From Bradyrhizobium ivorense (GTDB lineage: Bacteria > Pseudomonadota > Alphaproteobacteria > Rhizobiales > Xanthobacteraceae): 64,000 bases of DNA. The translations under genes and the position numbers were made by a program. Under the pieces are notes generated by a model. That model was given only the letters and a program-made list of their open reading frames with translations, did no database searches and had not been told where the DNA came from. Positions within the stretch are counted from its first letter, which is position 1; each line of letters begins with the position of its first letter. The stretch covers positions 124,001-188,000 of the forward strand of contig NZ_CAADFC020000005.1 in the NCBI RefSeq assembly GCF_900696085.1. Direction: 5' to 3'. Positions 16,767 through 25,691 of this stretch are shown piece by piece.

Positions 16767-17984
16767 TCAGACGAACGCGCTCAGCCCGGTGATCGACTTG
16801 CCGACGATCAGGGTGTTCATCTCTCGGGTGCCCTCGTAGGAATAGATCGCCTCGGCATCCGCCACAAAGCGGCCGATGTGGTTCTCCAACAGGATGCCGT
16901 TGCCGCCGAGCAGCTCGCGCGCATAGCCGACGGTCTCGCGGCATTTCACGGTGCAGAACGCCTTCGCCAGCGAGGCGTGTTCGTCCAGCATCACGCCCTC
17001 GTCCTGCAATTGGCCGAGCCGCAACATCATCGCCTGCGTCGCGGTGACATTGCCGAGCATCCGCACCAAAAGATCCTGCACCAGCTGGAAGCCGCCGATC
17101 GGGCGGCCGAACTGCTGGCGCTCGGTGACATAACGCAGCGCGTGCTCATAGGCGCCCATCTGGCAACCGACCGCGAACCAGGCAACGCCGGTGCGGGTCA
17201 TGCGCAGCACCTTTGCGGTGTCCTTGAAGGTGTTGGCGTTCTGCAGGCGATCCGCCTCCGGCACGCGGCAGTCCTTCAGTGTGATCAATCCGTTCTGCAC
17301 AACGCGCAGCGCCATCTTGGTCTTGATCTTCTCGACCGAAAAGCCGGGATTGTCCTTAGCCACGACAAAGCCCTTGACCTGGTTGGAGCCCTCCTCGCGC
17401 GCCCAGATCACGTTGATGTCGGCGAAGGTGGCGTTGCCGATCCACTTCTTCTGGCCGTTGAGGATCCAGACGTCGCCCTCGCGCCGGCAGGTGGTCAGCA
17501 TGCCGCCGGACGTCGCGGAGCCGACCAGCGGCTCGGTCAGGCCGAACGAGCCGATCTTCTCGAAGCGCATCATCGCAGGCAGCCAGCGCTGCTTCTGCGC
17601 CTCGCCGCCGCACAGATAGATCGAGCCGGCCGAGAGCCCGGTATGCACGCCCCAAAAGGTCGCCACCGAGGAATCGACCCGCGCCAGCTCCATCGCGACA
17701 AAGCCGTTCAGCAGCCAGTTGCCGCCCGCCGCGCCATAGCCCTGATAGCCGACGCCGCCGATGCCGATCTCGGCCATCTTTGGAATGATCGCGAACGGAA
17801 ATTCGTCGCGGCCCCAAAACTCCTCGATCACGGGCGCGACCACGCCTTCCGTAAATTCGCGCACGCGCTTCACCAGTGCGCGCTCGCTCTCGTTCAGGAC
17901 GGTTGCAATCCGGTAGAAATCGCCGTCGATCGGCGGCGGCGCATAGGCCGGCTTTGCAGCCCGTGTCGCCTGCGGGTTCGCCAT
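16767..17984 (-). CDS. Acyl-CoA dehydrogenase, glutaryl-CoA dehydrogenase-like
   Basis: 405 residues. FAD-binding stretches GSFGLTEPLVGSATSGGML and WILNGQKKWIGNATFADINV, and the catalytic glutamate region AIYSYEGTREMNTLIVGKSI, place it in the acyl-CoA dehydrogenase family near GcdH. It oxidises an acyl-CoA to the enoyl-CoA, passing electrons to ETF. The gene is the last of the minus-strand PHA cluster, 109 bases after the phasin. Enoyl-CoA made here could be hydrated by the MaoC protein of the cluster to the (R)-3-hydroxyacyl-CoA used by the synthase. That link is inference; the true substrate is unknown. Confidence 0.88.
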   Translation of the reverse strand: MANPQATRAAKPAYAPPPIDGDFYRIATVLNESERALVKRVREFTEGVVAPVIEEFWGRDEFPFAIIPKMAEIGIGGVGYQGYGAAGGNWLLNGFVAMELARVDSSVATFWGVHTGLSAGSIYLCGGEAQKQRWLPAMMRFEKIGSFGLTEPLVGSATSGGMLTTCRREGDVWILNGQKKWIGNATFADINVIWAREEGSNQVKGFVVAKDNPGFSVEKIKTKMALRVVQNGLITLKDCRVPEADRLQNANTFKDTAKVLRMTRTGVAWFAVGCQMGAYEHALRYVTERQQFGRPIGGFQLVQDLLVRMLGNVTATQAMMLRLGQLQDEGVMLDEHASLAKAFCTVKCRETVGYARELLGGNGILLENHIGRFVADAEAIYSYEGTREMNTLIVGKSITGLSAFV

Positions 17985-18093
17985 GGTTTCCTCCCCTGAT
18001 GCGTGCCGAGATCTTTCGCCTTGATATGCCGCCGTCCCGGCAGGACTGACGTCCCGCCGGGAGCGGTCGTCGTTGATGGCTCAGGACGCGACG

Positions 18094-18519
18094 TCAGGTC
18101 GGCTTGTTCGGACGGACGCTGGCGCGGAACTCCTCAAAGCTCTCCTTCATGCGGTCCTGGATGATCTTCACGGCCTCGGTGGTCGATTGCCGTGCGGTGG
18201 AGGCGCTCTCCTGCGCGCCCTTCACCGCGATCTCGAACATCTTGCGGGCGAACTCGGATTGCAGCGTGATGTTCTCCCGGACCTTGAGCGGCTTGTATTC
18301 GCGCGCCAGCGTCGCGGCCTCACGCAATCCGGCTTCCATCACCTCGCGCTGCTTCTGCGCCACCGCTTGCGCGCCCTGCGCCGCCACCTTGGCGCTCTGG
18401 GTCAGCGCCTCGAGATTCTTCTTTTGGGCCTGCATCAGGTCGTCCACGTTCAGCTTCGGCAGACCGAGATCAGTGCCGAATTTTCGCAGCATATCGTTGT
18501 ATGAGCTTTTATCCGTCAT
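18094..18519 (-). CDS. Phasin family protein (PHA granule surface)
   Basis: 141 residues, nearly all helix. MTDKSSYNDMLRKFGTDLGL starts it; the amphipathic run NLEALTQSAKVAAQGAQAVA and later FARKMFEIAVKGAQESASTA is typical of PhaP-type phasins, which coat polyhydroxyalkanoate granules. It follows the depolymerase by 24 bases in the same operon as the synthase, which supports the assignment. Confidence 0.9.
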   Translation of the reverse strand: MTDKSSYNDMLRKFGTDLGLPKLNVDDLMQAQKKNLEALTQSAKVAAQGAQAVAQKQREVMEAGLREAATLAREYKPLKVRENITLQSEFARKMFEIAVKGAQESASTARQSTTEAVKIIQDRMKESFEEFRASVRPNKPT

Positions 18520-18543
18520 GAGATCCTCCCTGGTTGCTGATGT

Positions 18544-19497
18544 TTACGACTTCTCCCGTCCGCCTCCGGACGTTGGAATGAGATCCGTGAGGCGACCGTT
18601 GGTGCGCGACAGCAGCGTCGCCGGCGCGGCCTCGCGGCTCTCGCCGGCGAGAAACGCCTCGATCAGTGCCGCGGTTTCGCCCGGCCGCGTCACCATGAAC
18701 AGATGCCCGTCGTCGATCATGCGCAGCTCGGCCTTCGGGATCAGGCTCGCCATGATCTGACCGTTGATCGGCGGCACCAGCGGATCGTCGCTGCCCATCA
18801 GGATCAGCGTCGGCTGCGGCAGCGACCACAGCCACGGCAGGCTGGTCCAGCCGGCCATCGCCAGCAGCTGATAGAAATAGCCCATGCTGCGGGCCCCATG
18901 CATCGCGCCGGCATGGCGGCCGATCAGTGACGGGTCATTGCGAAACGCGCCGCCATAGATGTCGGCCGCGATCTGCTTCATGTAGCCCTTGTCGGTGTAG
19001 CGGCGCGGCGTCGCCATCTTCCACAGCACCGAGGGACTGGCCGGCACCATGGTGAAGCCGGGCGCGGTCGCGGCGAGCACCAGCCGCCGACAGCGTTTTG
19101 GAAACTGATGCGCGAATTGCTGCGCGATGCCGCCGCCCCAGGACACGCCGGCGACGTCGACCTCGGCGTAGCCGAGCTCCGCCACGAGCTCGGCAGCAAG
19201 CCGCGCCAGCGTCGACGGGCGGTACGGCCACGCCGACCGCGGCGATCCGCCGACGCCGGGCACGTCGAAGATGATGGCAGTGGTGCTGGTGAGCGCCGCG
19301 AGGAACGGCTTTGCCAGCTCCCAATTGGCGCCGATGCCGTTGAACAGCAGCAGCGGCGGCCCGCCGCCGTCGCCATGCCGGATCGCGACCTGCAGCAGCT
19401 GGCCGTCGATCGTGATCTCGCGCGTCTCGATCGTGCCGCGGGTTGCCGCCACGGCCGGACTCGCGAGGTCTCTCGTAGGATCATCACTCAAAGACAT
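18544..19497 (-). CDS. phaZ: Intracellular PHA depolymerase, alpha/beta hydrolase
   Basis: 317 residues from ATG 19497, which overlaps the synthase stop by 14 bases. The nucleophile elbow is GVSWGGGIAQQ; LLLFNGIGANWELAKPFLAA, FDVPGVGGSPRSAWPYRP and the C-terminal IDDGHLFMVTRPGE (histidine) match the intracellular medium-chain-length PHA depolymerase of pseudomonads as I remember it. It would release 3-hydroxyacids from stored polymer. An alternative reading is a general esterase, but the position between synthase and phasin makes the depolymerase role the best call. Confidence 0.88.
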   Translation of the reverse strand: MSLSDDPTRDLASPAVAATRGTIETREITIDGQLLQVAIRHGDGGGPPLLLFNGIGANWELAKPFLAALTSTTAIIFDVPGVGGSPRSAWPYRPSTLARLAAELVAELGYAEVDVAGVSWGGGIAQQFAHQFPKRCRRLVLAATAPGFTMVPASPSVLWKMATPRRYTDKGYMKQIAADIYGGAFRNDPSLIGRHAGAMHGARSMGYFYQLLAMAGWTSLPWLWSLPQPTLILMGSDDPLVPPINGQIMASLIPKAELRMIDDGHLFMVTRPGETAALIEAFLAGESREAAPATLLSRTNGRLTDLIPTSGGGREKS

Positions 19498-21187
19498 AAG
19501 TCCCCGGAGCCGGACCAAGGACCGGATAGCGCGCGCTGCCGAGCGATGCCGGCGCCGCCACCTCGTCGCCCGAACGCGGCTGCAGCCAGTCGCGCCAGTC
19601 GAGCCACCAGCTGCCCTTGCGCTTCTCGGCCGCAGCCAGGAAGGCGTCGGGCGTGGCGGCGCCGACCGTCCCGATCATGAATGAGGCCTTCGGATTGCTC
19701 GGCGGATTGAGCAGGCTCTGCAGATGCCCGCTGTTCGACAGCACGAAGGTGGTGCCCTCGCCCATGATCTGCGCGGTCTTGTAGACGCCCTTCCACGGCG
19801 TGATGTGGTCGGTGACCCCGGCGACGACATAGCTGTCGGCCTTGACCTTGCTCATGTCGATGGTCTTGTCGTTGAGCGTCACCTTGCCGGCATTGACGAA
19901 CGGATTGGTGAAATAGAGATCGAGATAGTCGCCGTGCAGCGCCGCCGGCAGGCGGGTGGTGTCGGCGTTCCAGTACAGGATGTCGAACGCCGGCGGCTGG
20001 TTGCCGAGCAGATAGTTGTTGACCCAGTAGTTCCAGATCAAATCGTTCGGCCGCATCCAGGCGAACATCCGCGCCAGATCATGGCCGTCGACGATGCCGC
20101 GCAGCTGCGACGACGCCTTGGCCGCGCGCATGGTCTCGGGCGTCATCAGGCAGCCGAACGCGCTCTCGTCGGCCGAGTTGGGATCGAGCAGGCAGACCGC
20201 CAGCACCAGGTTCCTGATCTTCTGCTCCGCCGCGCTGCCGAGCGTGGCGAAATAGGCCGTTGAGGTGATGCCGCCCGAGCACGACCCCATCATCGAGATG
20301 TCGTCGCTGCCGGAGATTTCGCGCGCCGCGTCGACGGCCTCGTCGAGCGCGGCGACATAGGTGTCCAGCCCCCAGTCGCGGTGCGCCGCCGTCGGATTGC
20401 GCCAGCTGACGGCGAAGACCTGGATGCCGCTCTCGAGCAGGAAGCGGACCATGCTCTTGTCCGGCGAGAGATCGAGCGCGTAGTACTTGTTGATCTGCGG
20501 CGGCGTGATCACCAGCGGCCGCTTCCTGACTGTCGGCGTGGTCGGCGTGTACTGGATCAGCTCGAGCAGATCGTTGCGGAAGATCACCGCGCCCGGCGTG
20601 GTCGCCAGATTCTCGCCGACCTTGAACGCGCTCATGTCGACCATCGACGGCATGCCGCGGTTGCGCGTCAAATCGTCCATGTAGTTCTTCAGGCCGCCCC
20701 ACATGCTCTGGCCGCCGGTGTCGATGAACTTGCGGACTGCCGCCGGATTGGTGAGCATCGTGTTGGTCGGCGCCACCGCGTCGATCAGGATTTCGGTGAT
20801 CAGATGCGCGCGCTGCTTGTCGATGTCGCTGAGGCTGGTCTTGTCGACCAGGCCGTTGACCGCTTCGCCCCAGGCCAGATAGGCCTTGAGCAGGCCAGAG
20901 TGCAGCGAGCTTTCCTTCCAGGTCGGATCGGCGAAGCGCTTGTCGCCCGCCTTCGGGGCGCGTTCGGATTTGCCGGAGACGATCGAGCCGAGCTCGCCGA
21001 CGAACGACAGCCACTGTTCGGTGGCGACCTTCGGCTCGTTCATCACGGCCTTGAACAGGACATTGGCGCCCTCGACCAGGTCCTGGCTCTGGATGCCGAC
21101 CAGCGGGTTGAGCGCCAGCGTGTTCCTGGACGCGGCTTCGGACATTTCCGACGGCGACGAATCCGCACTGCGATTTTGCGTGGTCAT
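19484..21187 (-). CDS. phaC: Polyhydroxyalkanoate synthase, class II-like
   Basis: 567 residues. The lipase-like box is MMGSCSGGITST with the catalytic cysteine; the aspartate is in VAGVTDHITPWKG and the histidine in VLSNSGHLQSLLNPP. Segments MRPNDLIWNYWVNNYLLG, FDILYWNADTTRLPAALHG and FRNDLLELIQYTPTT are those of the class II synthases of Pseudomonas (polymerise 3-hydroxyacyl-CoA of 6-14 carbons). Class I enzymes of rhizobia differ in these stretches. Length suits class II (about 560). Overlaps the MaoC gene by 4 bases (ATGA) and the depolymerase by 14, so all three are tightly coupled. Substrate class is inferred from memory, not tested. Confidence 0.9.
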   Translation of the reverse strand: MTTQNRSADSSPSEMSEAASRNTLALNPLVGIQSQDLVEGANVLFKAVMNEPKVATEQWLSFVGELGSIVSGKSERAPKAGDKRFADPTWKESSLHSGLLKAYLAWGEAVNGLVDKTSLSDIDKQRAHLITEILIDAVAPTNTMLTNPAAVRKFIDTGGQSMWGGLKNYMDDLTRNRGMPSMVDMSAFKVGENLATTPGAVIFRNDLLELIQYTPTTPTVRKRPLVITPPQINKYYALDLSPDKSMVRFLLESGIQVFAVSWRNPTAAHRDWGLDTYVAALDEAVDAAREISGSDDISMMGSCSGGITSTAYFATLGSAAEQKIRNLVLAVCLLDPNSADESAFGCLMTPETMRAAKASSQLRGIVDGHDLARMFAWMRPNDLIWNYWVNNYLLGNQPPAFDILYWNADTTRLPAALHGDYLDLYFTNPFVNAGKVTLNDKTIDMSKVKADSYVVAGVTDHITPWKGVYKTAQIMGEGTTFVLSNSGHLQSLLNPPSNPKASFMIGTVGAATPDAFLAAAEKRKGSWWLDWRDWLQPRSGDEVAAPASLGSARYPVLGPAPGTYVFE

Positions 21188-21660
21188 GGCCGTGCTCCCG
21201 CCGCTGGAATCAGAAGCGCCAGGGTTTCGGCGATCAGGGCGGGCTTCTCCGATCCTTCGACCTCCAGCGTGTTCTGGGTCTTCATGATCATCTGCCCGCC
21301 CTCCCGCGGCTCAATCCCGGCGAGTACGACGCGCAGCCGCACCCGCGCGCCTGATGGCACCGGCGCCAGGAAGCGCACCTTGTCGATCCCGTAATTCAGC
21401 CCGGCGGCCGCATCACGCGGAATGACGCCGACCTGCATCGACAGCGGCGCCACCATCGCCAAGGTCAGATAGCCATGCGCGATCGGACCGCGGAACGGGC
21501 TCTCGCGTTTGGCCCGTTCAACGTCGACATGGATCCATTGCTTGTCGCCGGTGCACGCCGCGAAGCTGTCGATGCGCGCCTGATCGACGACGGTCCAATC
21601 GGAAACGCCGAGCTCCTGTCCAATGCGGTCGCCCAGGCCGGCAAGTGTGAGGTTGCTCAT
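21184..21660 (-). CDS. MaoC-like (R)-specific enoyl-CoA hydratase
   Basis: 158 residues. The hydratase-2 motif appears as ACTGDKQWIHVDVERAKRES with the catalytic Asp and His, followed by PFRGPIAHGYLTLAMV, as in MaoC/PhaJ single hot-dog proteins. It would turn trans-2-enoyl-CoA from fatty acid beta-oxidation into (R)-3-hydroxyacyl-CoA, the monomer for the synthase encoded next (4-base overlap). The upstream neighbour is an acyl-CoA synthetase, 43 bases away. Together they form a route from fatty acids to storage polymer. Confidence 0.9.
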   Translation of the reverse strand: MSNLTLAGLGDRIGQELGVSDWTVVDQARIDSFAACTGDKQWIHVDVERAKRESPFRGPIAHGYLTLAMVAPLSMQVGVIPRDAAAGLNYGIDKVRFLAPVPSGARVRLRVVLAGIEPREGGQMIMKTQNTLEVEGSEKPALIAETLALLIPAAGARP

Positions 21661-21703
21661 GTCGCTGTCCTCCTCGATGCTCCCTTCGGCTGCGCGCGCA
21701 CCG

Positions 21704-23356
21704 TCACATGTTGCCGTACTGCTCGCGCAGCTCCTTCTTGTTGATCTTGCCGACGCTGGTCTTGGGAATGCTGTCGATGAACAGGATCGTTTCGGGGATG
21801 CCGTATTTCGAGATCACGCCCTGGTCGGCGAAGGTCTTGAGGTGGGTCTTGATGGCGGCATCGCTGAGGCCGTCGGCCTCCAACGCCTTCTTGACCACGA
21901 GCGCCAGCGGCCGCTCGCCCCATTTGTCGTCCTTGATGCCGATCACCGCCGCCTCGGCGACGCCGGCGCATTGCGTGATCAGGTCTTCGATCTGCAGCGA
22001 GGAGACCCACTCGCCGCCGGTCTTGATCACGTCCTTGATCCGGTCGGTGATGTGGACGTAGCCGCCCGGGCTCACCACCGCGATGTCGCTGGTGTGCAGA
22101 TAGCCGCCGGCCCAGAGCTGCTCCGAGCCCTCGGGATTGTCGTAATAGCCCTGGGTGAGCCACGGCGCGCGCAGCACGATCTCGCCGGCGGACTTGCCGT
22201 CATGCGGGATGTCGTTCATGTCGGGATCGACGATGCGCAGGTCGACCAGCGGCCCGGCGATGCCGGCTCTGGCGCGGAATTCGACCTCGCCGTCGGGATC
22301 GCCGGTGAGATCCTTGGACATGACATGCGACACCGCGGCGAGCGGCCCGGTCTCCGACATGCCGTAGCCCGCGAAGATGTCGATGCCGGCCGCGAGCGCC
22401 TGCTTGGCCAGCGCCTTCGGCAGCGCCGAGCCGCCGATCACCATCTTCAGCCCGTTGAAATCGACCTTCGCCGCAGCCGCCGCGTTGAGCAGCATCTGCA
22501 GGATGGTCGGCACGCCATGGGTGAAGGTGACGCCCTCGCTCTTGATCAGCTTGACCAGCATCGCCGGATCGTAGCGGCCGGGATAGACCTGCTTGACGCC
22601 GGCGAGCGTCGCCGACCACGGAAAGCCCCAGGCGTGAACGTGGAACATCGGCGTGATCGGCATATAGACGTCGTCGCGCGAGAAGCGGCCCTGCGAGCCG
22701 GCCATGCCGAACAGCGCCAGCCCGGCGAGCGAATGCAGCACGAGCTGGCGATGGCTGTAATAGACGCCCTTCGGCAGTCCGGTCGTGCCCGTGGTGTAGA
22801 AGGTGGTCGCCTGGGTGTTCTCGTCGAAATCGGGGAAGTCGTAATCCGGCGAGGCCGCGGCCAAGAGACTCTCATACTCGCCGATGAAGGACAGGCTGCC
22901 GGTCTGCGGCGTCGGCCGGTCCGACATCACGATCATCCGCTTCACCTTCGGCAGGTGTGCCTTGATGCCCTCCAGCAGACCGACGAACTCGTCGTTGACG
23001 AGCAGCGTCGTGGCGCCGGCGTGATCGATCGTGTAGGCGATCTGCTCCGGCGACAGCCGGACATTCACCGTCTGCAGCACCGCAGCCATCATCGGGATCG
23101 CGAAGAAGGCTTCGAGGAAGCGGTGGCTGTCCCATTCGAGCACGCCGACGGTGTCGCCCGGCTCGACGCCGGCCTTGCTCAGCGCCGAGGCGAGCCGGCC
23201 GATGCGCTCCTTGGTCTGGCGATAGGTCTGGCGTTTCTGATCGCGGTAGACGATCTCCTGATCCGGCGATTGCACGCGCGGCGTGTGCCAGAGCTGCTTG
23301 AAGATGAGCGGATATTGGTATGCGGATTTGGCGGTCTGAATCAGCCTTCCAACCAT
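21704..23356 (-). CDS. Fatty-acyl-CoA synthetase (AMP-forming)
   Basis: 550 residues from ATG 23356, preceded by GGGAGGC at normal spacing. The P-loop motif is TTFYTTGTTGLPKGVYYSHR; the adenylate-forming motifs GYGMSETGPLAAV and HTSDIAVVSPGGYVHITDRI follow, and the C-terminal lysine is in PKTSVGKINKKELRE. The family activates medium- or long-chain fatty acids with ATP and CoA. It is the first gene of the PHA cluster and faces a divergent AraC regulator, so it is probably induced by a fatty acid or related signal. Confidence 0.93.
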   Translation of the reverse strand: MVGRLIQTAKSAYQYPLIFKQLWHTPRVQSPDQEIVYRDQKRQTYRQTKERIGRLASALSKAGVEPGDTVGVLEWDSHRFLEAFFAIPMMAAVLQTVNVRLSPEQIAYTIDHAGATTLLVNDEFVGLLEGIKAHLPKVKRMIVMSDRPTPQTGSLSFIGEYESLLAAASPDYDFPDFDENTQATTFYTTGTTGLPKGVYYSHRQLVLHSLAGLALFGMAGSQGRFSRDDVYMPITPMFHVHAWGFPWSATLAGVKQVYPGRYDPAMLVKLIKSEGVTFTHGVPTILQMLLNAAAAAKVDFNGLKMVIGGSALPKALAKQALAAGIDIFAGYGMSETGPLAAVSHVMSKDLTGDPDGEVEFRARAGIAGPLVDLRIVDPDMNDIPHDGKSAGEIVLRAPWLTQGYYDNPEGSEQLWAGGYLHTSDIAVVSPGGYVHITDRIKDVIKTGGEWVSSLQIEDLITQCAGVAEAAVIGIKDDKWGERPLALVVKKALEADGLSDAAIKTHLKTFADQGVISKYGIPETILFIDSIPKTSVGKINKKELREQYGNM

Positions 23357-23726
23357 GAAAGCCTCCCTCGACTTGGCGTGTCCTCCGACCATTGCAGCGT
23401 CCGCAATTCTGAAGCGAGCGGATCGTGTGGCCTGCCGTCTGGTGACGGCGGTCCCACCGCATGACCTTAGGCCGAAGCGTCGCGTGACGCCCGAGATTTG
23501 TGAAGGTCCGGAACGGACATCAGCCGGGTCCGAACCGGACAGGCCGCATACGCCGGCGGCATCGCCTTCTTCCGCAACGGCTTTTTTGCCGTTTTCCGTG
23601 GCGCACTTCCTTTGCTGCTTTGCAGCACGGGCGAAGATGGCATTATGGTCTGGCAAGCGGTGAGCAGACTCCGTCCCACTCCATCTCTTGGGATCGTGCG
23701 ACCCCGGCACCGAAGGAAAGGCAGGG

Positions 23727-24803
23727 TTGATCTTGCAACCGACGACGCGACTGAAGCGGCCCTTGAGCGCCCGCAGCGACATCCTGACCGTCGGCGTCAG
23801 CGACAGGATCTATGAGACCACCAAGCTCGGCGCCATCTTCGACATGCTGCACGGCCAGGGCGTGGCCGCCGACGCGATCCTGCGCGGCGTGAACATCACG
23901 CTCGAGGACGTGCATTCGCCGCAGGCGCGGATCTCGCTGACGCAGCTGATGACCGTGTGCCAAAACGCGTTGCGGCTGTCGAGCGACCGCCATTTGCCCT
24001 ATCGGATCGGCGCGTCGATCCACATCTCGACCTACGGCATGTACGGCTACGCGCTGCTGTGCTGTCCCGACTTCCGCAAGGCGATGGAATTCGCCATGCG
24101 CTACCACGCGCTGGCGGCGCCGCTGGCGGCGATCAACTTCAGCGAGGACAAGTCATCCGGCCGATGGAGCATCGAGCCCAACCTGCCCGCGATGGCCGAT
24201 CCCGCGCTCTACCGGTTCGTCACCGAGATGCAGATCGGCATCCATATCTCGCTGATGCGGGACATCATGGGACCGGGCTTTGCGCCGTCCGAAATCAAGC
24301 TCGCCTATCCGCAGGCCGCGGACTTCGAGCTTCCGCCTGACCATGTCGGATGCCCGGTGCGCTTCGAGCAGCCGGCCAATCAGATCGTGTTCAAGTCGCA
24401 ATGGCTGGACCGCAGCGCCGATCTCGGCAACAAGACGACGTATCCGACCATCGTTGCGCTGTGCGATGATTTGCTCGGCGACCTGGAATTGCGCATAGGC
24501 GTGGCCGGGAAAATTCGCGCCTACCTGCTGCGCGATATCGCAAACCCGCCGACCTTCGAGGCGATCGCCAAGCTGCTCGGCGTCAACGAGCGCTCGTTGC
24601 GGCGCCAGCTGCGTCAGCAGGGCTTTTCATTCCGCGGCCTGCACGACGAGCTGCGCACCCAGATTGCGCTGAAATATCTCCGTCACACGACGCTCGCCAA
24701 CGAAGACATCGCATTGGCGCTCGGCTTCAGCGATGCCGCCAATTTCAGGCGCGCGTTCCACCGCTGGACCAACAAGGCCCCGAGCGATATCCGCGGCGAA
24801 TAG
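23727..24803 (+). CDS. AraC-family regulator with arabinose-binding-like domain
   Basis: 358 residues if translation starts at TTG 23727, where AAGGAAAGG at 23713-23720 gives a ribosome site at good spacing; no ATG is usable nearby. Residues up to about 210 form the AraC N-terminal (DUF4880/Arabinose_bd) sensor region. The C-terminus has two helix-turn-helices: FEAIAKLLGVNERSLRRQLR and NEDIALALGFSDAANFRRAF. The gene is divergent from the acyl-CoA synthetase; their starts are about 370 bases apart. It is the likely activator or repressor of the PHA cluster. The ligand is unknown. Confidence 0.85.
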   Translation: MILQPTTRLKRPLSARSDILTVGVSDRIYETTKLGAIFDMLHGQGVAADAILRGVNITLEDVHSPQARISLTQLMTVCQNALRLSSDRHLPYRIGASIHISTYGMYGYALLCCPDFRKAMEFAMRYHALAAPLAAINFSEDKSSGRWSIEPNLPAMADPALYRFVTEMQIGIHISLMRDIMGPGFAPSEIKLAYPQAADFELPPDHVGCPVRFEQPANQIVFKSQWLDRSADLGNKTTYPTIVALCDDLLGDLELRIGVAGKIRAYLLRDIANPPTFEAIAKLLGVNERSLRRQLRQQGFSFRGLHDELRTQIALKYLRHTTLANEDIALALGFSDAANFRRAFHRWTNKAPSDIRGE

Positions 24804-24824
24804 CCGCGACGCAAGCCACTCATC

Positions 24825-24926
24825 CTAAAGCGCGATGAGTTTGAATTGAATCGTCATCGCGCTTTAGCTCTTTGTTTGAGCATGATCTTTTCGGAAAACC
24901 GCTTCACACTTTTCCGGATCATGCTC
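24825..24926. repeat. Dispersed palindromic repeat with two nested hairpins
   Basis: CTAAAGCGCGATGA (24825-24838) pairs exactly with TCATCGCGCTTTAG (24854-24867). Twelve bases on, GAGCATGATC (24879-24888) pairs with GATCATGCTC (24917-24926). The second unit, with AAAACCGCTTCACACTTTTCCG inside, recurs at 47587-47635. The right end overlaps the stop codon of the zinc-ribbon gene. Sequences like this are very common between genes of Bradyrhizobium and relatives (known to me, not checked). Confidence 0.8.
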
Positions 24927-25117
24927 TAAAAAACGTAGGAGGTCTTGTTCGGCTGCACGGTCAGGCGGAAAGCGATCTCGGTCGAGCCGTCCATCAGCTC
25001 AAGGAGATCGTCACAAACCAGGCAGCGAAACTCGCCGGCGACGCCGCCCTTCGACGTCAACTCGATCCGGCGATAGCCGGCCTGGCAATTGGGGCAGGTC
25101 ACATCCGATTTGCGCAT
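24926..25117 (-). CDS. Small zinc-ribbon protein
   Basis: 63 residues from ATG 25117; MRKSDVTCPNCQAGYRRIEL and later GEFRCLVCDDLLEL supply two CxxC pairs, spaced as in a zinc ribbon. No other domain is visible. A weak ribosome site makes the start less certain. The stop codon TAG is formed by the last bases of the palindromic repeat, which suggests the repeat inserted at or reshaped the gene's 3' end. Proteins of this size with two CxxC pairs are often nucleic-acid- or protein-binding accessory factors. Confidence 0.7.
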   Translation of the reverse strand: MRKSDVTCPNCQAGYRRIELTSKGGVAGEFRCLVCDDLLELMDGSTEIAFRLTVQPNKTSYVF

Positions 25118-25313
25118 GGGTTTGGCAAGTTCTGTTGCTCGCTCTACTTTCCCACACGCCCATAGGCGAAAATGTGACGACATCACGCGTTTGCCGTGGT
25201 GATCGTCGGCGATACGTATGGTGTCGATGACGCTTCCATGAATGTGTGAACATCGCAGCGGAGGCCACCCTCGCCGGATCGGCCCAGTCGATTGGCGCCG
25301 CGAACAGTGGCGC

Positions 25314-25691
25314 TTATTGCTTCGGGCCGACGGTGCCGGTTGTCTTCAGCCTTGCCGATCTCACCCAACCCGAGACGTCGTTGCCTGTCTTGGGATTGAG
25401 ATACATCACCGATGACCATCCATCGCGGGTTTGCGCATAGGCGATCAGCCTGTCATTTGGAACAACGAAGACGCCGCTGATCGGGCAGTGAAGATTCGGC
25501 GCCGAATAGAATTTCACCCGTCGCGTGCCCGTGACCACGCTGGCGAGCGGCGGCGACAGCATCGGGACGCGGCTGGTGCCGGCGTGTGGCTCCTTGCAGC
25601 TTGACGGCGTCTGCGCGTGCACGGAGGCGCCCAGCGCACCCAGGATCACGGTGCTGCAGATGATGATGGCGAGGGCTGTCCTGTCCAACAT
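25314..25691 (-). CDS. Secreted small SH3-like protein
   Basis: 125 residues. AAGGAG lies 7 bases before the ATG. The N-terminus MLDRTALAIIICSTVILGAL with ASVHAQ at the cleavage site is a signal peptide. The mature part RRVKFYSAPNLHCPISGVFV through DRLIAYAQTRDGWSSVMYLN and DVSGWVRSARLK reads like a bacterial SH3 domain. Two cysteines could make a disulfide. Such domains bind cell-wall peptides. The gene is isolated and its role is unknown. Confidence 0.7.
   Translation of the reverse strand: MLDRTALAIIICSTVILGALGASVHAQTPSSCKEPHAGTSRVPMLSPPLASVVTGTRRVKFYSAPNLHCPISGVFVVPNDRLIAYAQTRDGWSSVMYLNPKTGNDVSGWVRSARLKTTGTVGPKQ

Noticed and set aside
21623..23464. Plus-strand frame of over 600 codons opposite the acyl-CoA synthetase
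   Set aside because: Arginine- and [13 protein letters not shown] shadow of a gene with all adenylate-forming motifs.
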